From Pyrobaculum ferrireducens (lineage in GTDB: Archaea > Thermoproteota > Thermoprotei > Thermoproteales > Thermoproteaceae), in NCBI RefSeq assembly GCF_000234805.1, contig NC_016645.1, positions 372,001-436,000 on the forward strand: DNA of 64,000 nt, in the 5' to 3' direction. Of this stretch, positions 24,429 through 32,413 are shown one piece after another (position 1 is the stretch's first letter; every line of letters starts with the position of its first letter). The position numbers and the translations under genes are program-made. The notes beneath the pieces were generated by a model. The model ran no database searches. It was given only the letters and a program-made list of their open reading frames with translations, and was not told the origin of the DNA.

Positions 24429-25550
24429 GTGTCTCGTGAGTATGCGCGTGAGATGGTGCTTAGAATTGCAGATGCGGTGTCGGGCGGAGAGGTTGTCCCC
24501 GTGGAGACCGCCCATATATCTGGGGTATCTTACTTCACAATTGGAGAGTACGGAGTGGAGTTTCTCGAATTTCTAGCTAGCTCTGGCGCCAAGGTTTCCA
24601 TCTTAACTACGTCTAATCCGGCGGCTATTGACCTCAGCGGCTTGTTGCAGGTAGACGAGAAGGTGGTGGAGGGGCAGAGCAGAATATCGAAGGCGCTTAG
24701 ATCGATGGGGGTGAGCATCTTCTATACATGCGCGCCGTATGAGTTTATACTCACCAGGCCACGTACTTACCACGCGTGGGCGGAATCGAACGCGATAACC
24801 TACATAAATACCTTCAGGGACTCCTGGTCAGATAAGAATCCCGGCCCCCTGGCTCTGTTGGGAGCTATTGCTGGGTTTGTGCCCAAGACGGCTCTATATA
24901 CTCTAGACGGGAGGCGCCCCACCGCGGCTGTAGAAGTCAACATAGGGCCTCTGGGGCCTCTGGAGGCTGGCGTGGTTGGGGCATTGATAGGGGAACGCAT
25001 CGGCTCCGGCGTGCCCTACATTAAGGGAGCCGTCTTCGCCGATGAGGAGAGCCGTAGGGAATTCGCCGCAGCCCTCTCCACCTACTCCGCCATGGTTTTC
25101 GCCGTGGTTGAGGGCGCGACGCCTAACTGGCGTCAATATCTCGAGTTGGCGGATTTCCGAGACAAGATCCAGATATCGGCAGAAGACATCGCTAGCTACG
25201 TAAGAGACGTCGAGACGCCCGACGTGGTGTATATCGGGTGCCCCTTCGCAGATCTAGAGACAGTTTTACAGATAGTGGCAGAGGTTAGGGGGAGGGGACC
25301 TACAAAAAGGCCGGTGTACATATCCACCTCCCCTGGCGTCTATAAGCAGATACAGAGACTCGTAGAGGAGGTCAGCGGCTACAACGTGAAGATATTTTCA
25401 GGCGCGTGTCTGGTGGTGTCGCCCTACACCCGTAGATTTAGGGTAATAGCCACCGACTCGCTGAAGGCGATGTTCTACATCCCCAAGCTACACGGCGTTA
25501 GAGTTGTCCCATGCAGACGCGAGGAGTGTCTCGAACTTGCCTATGCTTAA
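24429..25550 (+). CDS. Aconitase X large subunit (phosphomevalonate dehydratase large subunit)
   Basis: A 373-residue aconitase X catalytic domain. Candidate iron-sulfur ligands are C101 (TCAPYE), C271 (GCPF) and C327 (GACLVV); WAESNAITYINT near 117-128 is a conserved family stretch. In archaea the large and small aconitase X subunits form mevalonate 5-phosphate dehydratase of the modified mevalonate pathway for isoprenoid lipids. The small subunit gene overlaps by 8 bp and the decarboxylase gene lies 26 bp upstream. The start is GTG at 24429. Confidence 0.9.
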   Translation: MSREYAREMVLRIADAVSGGEVVPVETAHISGVSYFTIGEYGVEFLEFLASSGAKVSILTTSNPAAIDLSGLLQVDEKVVEGQSRISKALRSMGVSIFYTCAPYEFILTRPRTYHAWAESNAITYINTFRDSWSDKNPGPLALLGAIAGFVPKTALYTLDGRRPTAAVEVNIGPLGPLEAGVVGALIGERIGSGVPYIKGAVFADEESRREFAAALSTYSAMVFAVVEGATPNWRQYLELADFRDKIQISAEDIASYVRDVETPDVVYIGCPFADLETVLQIVAEVRGRGPTKRPVYISTSPGVYKQIQRLVEEVSGYNVKIFSGACLVVSPYTRRFRVIATDSLKAMFYIPKLHGVRVVPCRREECLELAYA

Positions 25551-25893
25551 GCCGATAGTAAGGGGCTGGGGCCGGGCCGCCTCCCGTGTTGTAAAGATAA
25601 CAACGCCTGTGTCGCTACTCGGCGATCTAGATCCAGAGAGGGGCACGCTTGCGGGGGTTGACGTCTCTGGGAAAATAGTGGTGTTGCCCTATGTCAAGGG
25701 CTCTACTGTGGGGCCTTACGTGCTGTGGGGGGCGGCTAGGAGGGGCAAGGCGCCTTTGGCGATAGTGGCGCAGAAACCGGATCTAATGCTTATCTCGGCT
25801 TGTGTACTCGCCGGCGTCCCGCTCTTCCAGGGGGATCTCGAAGAGGAGTGTATTAATATCGATTTAGAGAGTGGGGTGTATGACAAGTGCTGA
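25543..25893 (+). CDS. Aconitase X small (swivel) subunit, phosphomevalonate dehydratase
   Basis: A 116-residue swivel-domain protein, MLKPIVRGWGRAASRVVK at the start and LPYVKGSTVGPYVLWG near residue 48-63, the conserved serine-containing loop of the family. It partners the large subunit encoded just upstream. ATG at 25543 overlaps the upstream stop by 8 bp; its own stop overlaps the next start at 25880. The tight spacing indicates one operon with the decarboxylase. Confidence 0.9.
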   Translation: MLKPIVRGWGRAASRVVKITTPVSLLGDLDPERGTLAGVDVSGKIVVLPYVKGSTVGPYVLWGAARRGKAPLAIVAQKPDLMLISACVLAGVPLFQGDLEEECINIDLESGVYDKC

Positions 25894-26173
25894 TAGGGAT
25901 GTGTTGGCTAGGGCGGCTTTGTTGATGCTAGAGGAGCTGGCGCTGAGGAGAGACGGCAAGGCGAAGCTCAGGTACTGGAAGACATATAGAATGGCCGTGT
26001 TTTGGCTGGGGAGGGGCGTCGCCGACGGCATCGTGGCGAAGCTGGCGGAAGGCGGGTACATAAAGGTAGAGGGGAGGTATGTGGTATTGGTAAAGCGGTT
26101 TACGCACGGGCGGTCGCTCAACTCTATTTTAAAAGAGGTTTACAATCTCTTCGCCACTGGAACAAGGCGATGA
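25880..26173 (+). CDS. Hypothetical protein, 97 aa, last gene of the mevalonate operon
   Basis: A 97-residue basic protein, mostly helical, with a pattern (LRYWKTYRMAVFWLGRGVADGIVAKL then YIKVEGRYVVLV) that resembles a winged helix with a beta wing. DNA binding is possible but unproven. It overlaps the preceding gene by 14 bp and, convergently, the AGOG gene by 50 bp, an unusually long 3' overlap. Confidence 0.6.
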   Translation: MTSADRDVLARAALLMLEELALRRDGKAKLRYWKTYRMAVFWLGRGVADGIVAKLAEGGYIKVEGRYVVLVKRFTHGRSLNSILKEVYNLFATGTRR

Positions 26174-26894
26174 CCCCCTCCGGCACGCCGTGTATGTTTT
26201 CCCCGTAGAGTACCGCCCTGCCGGCTAGCCATAGCAATGTGTCGATGTGAAGGGGAGGTATCCCAGCCTCGTGGGCGACCTCGTCCCATATCCTTTGGAC
26301 AACTTCGTAGCGCCTCATCGCCTCCTGAGGTGGGAGATCTATAAGCCCAGCACACCATGTGAGGTGGGCAACCCGGTAGTCGACTGGGATGGGTATGTCG
26401 AATGGCAGGATCCTGTCCACCCCCCTGCTACACATGTACACATAGTTAAGGATCTTAACGGCGAATACTATCGTCTTCTGCTCGCTTCTAGCTTCTAACA
26501 AACTGGATAGCTGGCGCAGTGTAGCACCTAGATCCTCCAGATTCGGCGCGTAGTTACAAATCTTCAATACCCTCTTTCTCCTGCCGTCCAGGCCTATTCT
26601 CAAATAGGGGCTCGCGTCTAGATATCTCAAAAAGTCTCTGCATACGTCATGTATCTCTAACTTGGTGAAGAATTTCCCGAAAAACTCCCAATGCTCCTCC
26701 CCCCTGCCAGTGAGGCGGTAGCTTATAACTGCGTTTAGCATCGCCAGCCTCGCCCCTATCGACTCCCCGTGTTTACTTACTACGCTACACACAGCGCGGT
26801 ACTGCGGATCGCGCCTCTCCAGCTCCAGAATTGCGTTTATACCTAAGCTCCTAAGCGCCTCAATTACTCTTCTTAACTGTGACCTTGCGGCCAT
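26124..26894 (-). CDS. Archaeal 8-oxoguanine DNA glycosylase/lyase AGOG
   Basis: A 256-residue helix-hairpin-helix DNA glycosylase of the AGOG family, which removes 8-oxoguanine and nicks the strand. The catalytic residues reported for the Pyrobaculum aerophilum enzyme, K140 and D172, fall on K140 (in SEQKTIVF) and D172 (in PVDYRVAH) here without any renumbering, which supports both the start codon and the genus. It overlaps the primase large subunit gene by 35 bp, so repair and replication genes are co-expressed. Confidence 0.95.
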   Translation of the reverse strand: MAARSQLRRVIEALRSLGINAILELERRDPQYRAVCSVVSKHGESIGARLAMLNAVISYRLTGRGEEHWEFFGKFFTKLEIHDVCRDFLRYLDASPYLRIGLDGRRKRVLKICNYAPNLEDLGATLRQLSSLLEARSEQKTIVFAVKILNYVYMCSRGVDRILPFDIPIPVDYRVAHLTWCAGLIDLPPQEAMRRYEVVQRIWDEVAHEAGIPPLHIDTLLWLAGRAVLYGENIHGVPEGVIALFQWRRDCKPLLK

Positions 26895-27909
26895 ACTGCA
26901 CCGGGTTCTTCACTCCGCATCCCAAATTCGTGGGGCAGAGCCCCCAGGAATTCATGGTCTCGCAACTCGGCACGGCGTATTCCTTCCTTCCCCCAACCTG
27001 GCCCGCTATGTGTTGCACCTGGTAGCGTGTAATCTTTTCATTAAAATCTGGCGACGTACGAAAGAGATCTACTATCTGTTCCACATCCCATCCCCTGTGT
27101 AGTAGGTACGTCGCTATGGCAAACCTAGCTGTGTGGGGCAGGTTGTCGCCGCTCTTAAGGGCGTCTAGAATCGCCTTCATACACGGGGGGTGAGGCCCCT
27201 CTGCTGGTTGAGACGGCGCTTTTAACGGCTTATGAGCGTATTTTTTCAACAAGTCCTCTACCAAGGAGGCGTCTATAGATGCGGCTACCCTGCCTACGGC
27301 CAACTCGTTTTCTCTTGCCGTCTTTAGAATCTGTTCTTCATAAGCCTCTTCAAGCAACCTCTCGAAATCCTCGAGGGGCACCACAACCCACCCCTTGACG
27401 ACAGGCCTATTTATCATAGCCCAGAAGGGGTCTTGAGGCGCGTATCTTAGATAGGAAGTCCATCTGACGGCAACCGGATTCCCAAACGTTGCCACGACTA
27501 TGCCGGTCACCACCTCATGCGCGGGCTTTGCGACGACGCCGAGATCTCTCGCAATTTCAATCTTACACCGCAGGTCTTGGATGCCCGGAACCTTCCTCAT
27601 CAACTCTAGAAAACGTTTACTTTCACTATCTGCAAACCTCTTTAATAGATAGGGGTTTTTCGTGGCGGCCGCTATATACAACGCCAATCTGGCGGCCGCG
27701 GCCCAATCCTCTGGCGAGTCTATACAAGACCTGGGATTAAGAGGCTCCCGCGCAAGCGACTTCCTAAGCCTCTCAAGCGCCATGTCCAGGAGGTTTTTGC
27801 TATTTATTACGGCGTCTAGCGCCATTCCTCTTTTTTGGAGATACGATGCAGATTTATTTAAGAATGGGAAGTGGCATGAGAGCTCTCCTAAAGAGATGTC
27901 GCATGACAC
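26860..27909 (-). CDS. priL: DNA primase large subunit PriL
   Basis: A 349-residue primase large subunit. Four cysteines that fit the [4Fe-4S] cluster of the C-terminal domain are C243, C316, C325 and C331. The N-terminal half is helical. PriL works with the catalytic PriS subunit, which is not in this window. The start is GTG at 27909, 23 bp from a GGTTTATATATCC box centred near 27932. Confidence 0.92.
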   Translation of the reverse strand: MSCDISLGELSCHFPFLNKSASYLQKRGMALDAVINSKNLLDMALERLRKSLAREPLNPRSCIDSPEDWAAAARLALYIAAATKNPYLLKRFADSESKRFLELMRKVPGIQDLRCKIEIARDLGVVAKPAHEVVTGIVVATFGNPVAVRWTSYLRYAPQDPFWAMINRPVVKGWVVVPLEDFERLLEEAYEEQILKTARENELAVGRVAASIDASLVEDLLKKYAHKPLKAPSQPAEGPHPPCMKAILDALKSGDNLPHTARFAIATYLLHRGWDVEQIVDLFRTSPDFNEKITRYQVQHIAGQVGGRKEYAVPSCETMNSWGLCPTNLGCGVKNPVQYGRKVTVKKSN

Positions 27910-27941
27910 GTATTGAGCTGGTCGCGGATATATAAACCACC

Positions 27942-29018
27942 TCAGCTATGTAGACCTAGGAGATCTGTGGTGGGCGTAAGCTCTCTGTATCTGCCGCCAG
28001 TTATTTTAGCTACTTGTCTTAAAAACTGGCTTCGCTCGGTAGCCACTACGTGGATACGTCTAAACCTCCGAGCTAGCTGTAGAACTCTCTCCGGGTCGTT
28101 TGTCCGCCCGTCTGACACCACCACAACCTCCCTATTGGCGTTGTTTGCATGAAGTAGCTCTAGGGCAGAGGCCAGCTCTGTCCCCCCCATCGCATATACG
28201 TATTTCAAAATCCCCAGCATCTCACGTAGATATTTATACGGCGGATACGGCGTCCACAAGAAGTCGGCCTCTGTATTAAATAGCACTAGTGATACGAAGC
28301 CTCTTAAATCTGCCATCTGCCTCAGATATCTAGCCAACACGTTCTTAGCAACTCTGAGCTTAGTGACTCCTCCTACGTACTCCTTCATCGACCCGGATAC
28401 GTCCAAAGCCACGTATACAGGCTTGTCAACTATGTAAGTATACTCCCGTAGGTAGAAATCCTCATCTGATATAGGCTTCCCTTGGAGAGATTTTCTTGAT
28501 ATAGACATGGCGGTTCTAATTATGTCTACGTCAGCCACCGAGGCGTTGGGGTAGTACCTCTTCACAAGCCTCACAGCCGATTTCAAAGCCAGCCCCTCCC
28601 CGCGCGCGTATATCCTGCCACCTAGCTCGTCCACAGCCTCGGCCGGGAGATTCAGCCTCCTAATCACCTCGAGCTTAGCCCGAGGCGTGGCGTCGACAGG
28701 AACGTGCCTATTTACTAAATGGGCTAGGGTGGGTGCCTTTTCGCTACCCACCGACCCGACTAGAGAAGGCGCAGGGGGCGCCTCAGCTGGCGGGGATGTG
28801 CACCGCAGAGCGGCCTCTATAATTTTTCTAGCCTCCCCCGGCGTGGCGCCTAGAGAACCCGCCAAGTTCTGCGCTATCACCTCTATCAACTTCTTCTCGT
28901 CTACATCCCCCAGATACGACCTTGCGTATACATCAGCCACGGCATATATCAAACTTCTCGTAGACACCCCGCCTAGACAGCTACTAATTGCGAGGAGGAG
29001 TTCAACAACTTTATTCAT
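27942..29018 (-). CDS. VWA-domain protein (MoxR partner)
   Basis: A 358-residue protein with a C-terminal von Willebrand A domain carrying the metal-site motif DVSGS (206-210), followed by TELAS and VVVSDGRTND for the other MIDAS loops. The N-terminal 190 residues are helical with a proline/alanine-rich linker near 75-90. MoxR ATPases are commonly paired with VWA proteins in chaperone-like systems that act on metal enzymes or complexes. It overlaps the upstream MoxR gene by 8 bp. The client is unknown. Confidence 0.87.
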   Translation of the reverse strand: MNKVVELLLAISSCLGGVSTRSLIYAVADVYARSYLGDVDEKKLIEVIAQNLAGSLGATPGEARKIIEAALRCTSPPAEAPPAPSLVGSVGSEKAPTLAHLVNRHVPVDATPRAKLEVIRRLNLPAEAVDELGGRIYARGEGLALKSAVRLVKRYYPNASVADVDIIRTAMSISRKSLQGKPISDEDFYLREYTYIVDKPVYVALDVSGSMKEYVGGVTKLRVAKNVLARYLRQMADLRGFVSLVLFNTEADFLWTPYPPYKYLREMLGILKYVYAMGGTELASALELLHANNANREVVVVSDGRTNDPERVLQLARRFRRIHVVATERSQFLRQVAKITGGRYRELTPTTDLLGLHS

Positions 29019-29925
29019 TGATAGCCTTGTCGAATATTGTAATGAGCATGTTTTTCGTCTCCTGGTCGTGAGGCAGGTTTAAGATCAGCGCTTTCTTCAA
29101 GTCGCGTATCTCCACATCTCTACGTTGAGACCACGCCGACGCCGCCGCGTCGGCGAGGGCGTAGCTGAGAGAGCGCACAGACTGCGGGTAGCCTGCCTTC
29201 TCAGCTTCGTGGGCGAACTTGGCTAGTATATCTGCGAGGCGCGGCGGTATTTCCACCTCCAGCTCTCCAAGGGCTTCTCTCGCCTTCCAGAGGAGTATAG
29301 ATCGGAGGAGTTCTCTGCCCGGCGTTTTGACCTCCACAAATTTCAACCTGTCAGCCAGCGCCTCTGTGAGCTCATACACGCCCTCGTACTCGCTCGGGTT
29401 CGCCGTGCCTACCAAGGCGAAATCCGTCCTAATCCTATATCCTCTAATGTAGACATAGTGCTCCTGTATTGCCTGTAGCAACGCCGCTTGGGCGTACGGG
29501 TTTAGCCTATTAATCTCGTCCATGACCAGAACTGTTCCGTGCGCCATTACCAGAGGCCCCGGTATGTAAGAAAGCGGGTGGTCAAACCCCGCCTGCAACA
29601 CCACGGCGATGTCTATATCACCTGTGAGATCCACCGCCGTCATGTGCGAGTGGCAGGCCACCTCTATATACGGCGGATCGCTCAGCGCTAGAATTTCTGC
29701 AACTGCCTCGGCCAGGGTGGTTTTGCCAAGCCCCACCGTGCCTACTAAAACCACAGGTCTGCCTATCATCAAACCGCTTAATACATCTAGAACAACGTCA
29801 TCGAGACCCTTCAACACTTTATTTACCCTATTCCTAATCTCGTCTACTCCGATGCGGCGCACCCGATCTCTGATATTTTTTGCGATGTCTACCGGATGGC
29901 GTTGTAGTAGCTCTGAAAGACGCAC
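29011..29925 (-). CDS. MoxR-family AAA+ ATPase
   Basis: A 304-residue AAA+ protein with Walker A GTVGLGKTT (62-70), Walker B VLVMDEINR (near 143-151) and a sensor 1-type GTANPSEY (near 184-191). It is typical of the MoxR/RavA branch. The TATA box GTTTAAAAGG centred near 29948 lies about 23 bp before ATG 29925. The VWA partner follows with an 8-bp overlap, then PriL and AGOG lie further downstream on the same strand. Confidence 0.9.
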   Translation of the reverse strand: MRLSELLQRHPVDIAKNIRDRVRRIGVDEIRNRVNKVLKGLDDVVLDVLSGLMIGRPVVLVGTVGLGKTTLAEAVAEILALSDPPYIEVACHSHMTAVDLTGDIDIAVVLQAGFDHPLSYIPGPLVMAHGTVLVMDEINRLNPYAQAALLQAIQEHYVYIRGYRIRTDFALVGTANPSEYEGVYELTEALADRLKFVEVKTPGRELLRSILLWKAREALGELEVEIPPRLADILAKFAHEAEKAGYPQSVRSLSYALADAAASAWSQRRDVEIRDLKKALILNLPHDQETKNMLITIFDKAINE

Positions 29926-30009
29926 ATATCTACGCGGCAGGTAGTTTAAAAGGATATTTGGGAGGCGGCGCTAAACACAAGTTAAAAACATCTGAGTAGC
30001 CAATTATGT

Positions 30010-31287
30010 ATGTCTGTCCGCGTTATGAAGGCCGGCGAGATGTACAGGATAGAGGGCCCTGCGAAGGTCGTCGTGAGGCGCGGGCGGATCTACGCCACTG
30101 GAGTCGAGTACTCCGATGGGCAGAGCTTCACTGTGCTGAGGGCCCGCTCCCTTGCCGTTAGAGCAGTTACAGACTCGGAGGTTGAGCTCGTCCTAGGCCC
30201 TGGGGCGTTGTTAGAAAAGGCGGAGCCGGGCGAGGAGATAATCGACGAGTGGGAGGCCGGGATCTCAACCGTCGATCCAAGCGGCGTGATAATCGTGGTT
30301 GGTATGATAGACGTGGGCAAGTCCACCATGACGGCTATGCTGGGGAACAAAGCCCTGGCCCGGGGGTATAGAGTTGCCGTTATAGACGCAGATGTGGGCC
30401 AGAACGACCTAGGCCCGCCCACCACAATCTCCCTGGCCCGGCTAACGAGGTATGTCACCCATCTTAGACAGCTGGTGGCCGAGAAGAGCATCTTCCTCCA
30501 GGCGACTAGTCTAGAACGTATATGGCCCAGGGCTGTCGAGCAAATAGCCAGAGCTGTGGAATACGCCAGGAGGGTGTGGCGCGCCGATTCGGTAATACTA
30601 AATACAGACGGGTGGGTCCTCGACGAAGAAGCCGTAGTTTTCAAGCGCCAGTTAATAGAGAAGATAAAGCCGTCTTTAATAGTGGCGATACAGGTGGAGA
30701 AGGAGCTCGCCCCCATACTTAACGGGTATAGTAATGTGCTGATTCTCCCGCCGCCTCCACACGCCAGGTCGAGATCTCGGGAAGATAGGAAAATTCACAG
30801 AGAGATGGGGTACGGCCGCTATATATTCCCACCTGTGGAGATCGCAGTATCTCTTGATAAAATACCAATATGTAATTTACCTATTTTCAAGGGGATCGAG
30901 ATGGGTGAGGAACTCAGGAAGATACTCTCCAGAGCGTTAGGCCTAGGCGTTGAGAAGGCTTACCAAGTGGGTAGCCGGGTATATGCCATTGTTGAGGGCG
31001 ACACATGGGTTGTGAGAAAAGTCAGCGGCTTCCAAGTGATAGGACTGCCACACGACTTCGAGCGGGGACTGTTAGTAGGGCTTGAAGACGCTGAGCGGTT
31101 CTTGGTGGGCCTCGGCGTAGTGAAGAAAATATACTACGACAAGAGGAAGGCCATCATATATACGTCAAGCGACGTCGAAAAAAGAATGGGAGAGGTAAAA
31201 TGCATTAGGCTAGGTCTCGTGAGGCTAGACGACAATTTCAACGAAGTGGAAAAAGCCATGAACATACTCAAGGCCGAGTCTGAGTAG
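30010..31287 (+). CDS. Clp1/Grc3-type polynucleotide 5'-kinase
   Basis: A 425-residue protein with a Walker A motif, GMIDVGKST (98-106), the family motif DADVGQNDLGPP (near 125-136) in the lid/base-binding region, and flanking N- and C-terminal domains. Archaeal members phosphorylate the 5'-OH of RNA and DNA and are thought to act in tRNA splicing or repair, which fits a genome with many tRNA introns. The TATA box AGTTAAAAAC is centred about 26 bp before ATG 30010, separate from the divergent MoxR promoter. Confidence 0.9.
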   Translation: MSVRVMKAGEMYRIEGPAKVVVRRGRIYATGVEYSDGQSFTVLRARSLAVRAVTDSEVELVLGPGALLEKAEPGEEIIDEWEAGISTVDPSGVIIVVGMIDVGKSTMTAMLGNKALARGYRVAVIDADVGQNDLGPPTTISLARLTRYVTHLRQLVAEKSIFLQATSLERIWPRAVEQIARAVEYARRVWRADSVILNTDGWVLDEEAVVFKRQLIEKIKPSLIVAIQVEKELAPILNGYSNVLILPPPPHARSRSREDRKIHREMGYGRYIFPPVEIAVSLDKIPICNLPIFKGIEMGEELRKILSRALGLGVEKAYQVGSRVYAIVEGDTWVVRKVSGFQVIGLPHDFERGLLVGLEDAERFLVGLGVVKKIYYDKRKAIIYTSSDVEKRMGEVKCIRLGLVRLDDNFNEVEKAMNILKAESE

Positions 31288-31809
31288 ATCCACAATCGAA
31301 GGGCGAAACGTATATAACCTACACGCTGTTATTTAACTGGATGAGCGGTGCGGGCAGCGTCAGAGCTGTGACGAGACCGTCTCACGGTGATCCGCATATA
31401 TCCATATCAACGCCGTGTAGAGATGTTGGTGTTGTTTGGGTTTTGTGTGATTTGCCGCTGTAGGGCGCTTTCTTTTTGACGTCTCGTCCGTCGGCGACTA
31501 TTCGAGCCTCTAGAGGCCACGGCGCCGATGCCTTGAAGGCCCCGCGCCAAGACGTTTGGAGCACTCAGCGACGTGGATCGGAACGCGTCGGCGCCGCCGC
31601 GGGGCGCCTGCGAGCCCCCAGCCGTTCAGCCCCCGCCGCCTTCTCCACGCCGCTACCTATCTTTATGGGGGGTTTCTGGAAGTTTCGGCGGGGTTTACGG
31701 AGGCGCTGGTTTAGAGTCGTGGTGTTGGTGAAGACTACAGCTGGATAGAGCCGAGGACGCCGCCCGCGGCCTCGGGCCGAGGAGCTCAGCGGAGGCAGAC
31801 GCCGCGAGG
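31288..31809. other. PaREP2 upstream region without a confident gene
   Basis: About 520 bp. GTATATAACC near 31308-31317 lies 26 bp before a 40-codon frame (ATG 31341-31463), for which I see no protein-like character. The 30-bp PaREP2 module is at 31507-31536. From 31661 a 26-codon frame begins MGGFWKFRRGLRRRWFR and breaks at a TAG; another frame then leads in-phase into the PaREP2a frame from about 31732. This suggests that the PaREP2a gene once started further upstream and has lost its 5' part by further frameshifts. Confidence 0.45.
31507..31536. repeat. 30-bp PaREP2-associated upstream module, copy 2
   Basis: It matches 26-55 with three mismatches, and has the same orientation relative to the downstream PaREP2 reading frame. 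It keeps the CCTCTAGAGG palindrome intact. Confidence 0.6.
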
Positions 31810-32364
31810 GTGTTTGCAGACATACGCGAAAGGCTGGAGAGAATTAGGGCGGAGCTGGGCGGAGAGGCGGCGGGGGAGGCCTGGCGCTATGCGTATGCGG
31901 TGGGTAGGGAGGTGATTAAGGCGTTGATCTCGGTGCACGAGGGCTCTCTCAAGGCGGTGGCCACAGTTGAACAAGCCCTTAGGCTTACCGCATTTGCCGG
32001 GGCGGCTACAGAATCCATAATTGCGCTCCACCACGGCCTCTACAGCGAGGCTGTTGTGTCGGCGGTGGCTGGCGCCATAGCGCTTGTTGAGGAGGGTAGG
32101 TTTGAGAGGGCGGTAGAGTACGTAAAGAGAGCCGCAGAGGCGGCTTATGAGGCTCTGCGTGATGTTTTCGAAAAGGCGAGGGTAGCGCTGGAGAGGCTGT
32201 ATGAGCTTTTCGTCGAGGCGATCGCTAGGGTAGTCGCATGGGTGGATGAGCACAGGGCTTGGCTTTTCCTCGCCGCGGCCGCGGCGGCTGACATCATCGT
32301 GTGGGCCTTTGCCCGCGACGTCTTCGGCTCTATAGAGCTGGGGGAAGTTTGCGTTAGCTTTTAG
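31810..32364 (+). CDS. PaREP2a-like N-terminal part, frameshifted from PaREP2b
   Basis: 184 residues from GTG 31810, in-frame open as far up as about 31732. Almost entirely helical and alanine-rich, with a hydrophobic stretch near the end (RAWLFLAAAAAADIIVWAFA) that could be a membrane segment. The frame ends at TAG 32362. Removing one G from the run 32340-32344 lets the protein continue (…IELGKFALAFRPIGFGDSEKPP…) straight into the PaREP2b frame. The original gene was therefore probably one PaREP2a-PaREP2b protein, or the two parts are joined by slippage. The family function is unknown. Confidence 0.65.
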   Translation: MFADIRERLERIRAELGGEAAGEAWRYAYAVGREVIKALISVHEGSLKAVATVEQALRLTAFAGAATESIIALHHGLYSEAVVSAVAGAIALVEEGRFERAVEYVKRAAEAAYEALRDVFEKARVALERLYELFVEAIARVVAWVDEHRAWLFLAAAAAADIIVWAFARDVFGSIELGEVCVSF

Positions 32365-32413
32365 GCCAATAGGATTCGGCGACTCGGAGAAGCCTCCCGC
32401 CGCCGAGGAGCTG

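Noticed and set aside
31341-31463. 40-codon frame after a TATA box upstream of the PaREP2 locus
   Set aside because: Promoter spacing is good, but the peptide looks random and I see no support beyond that.
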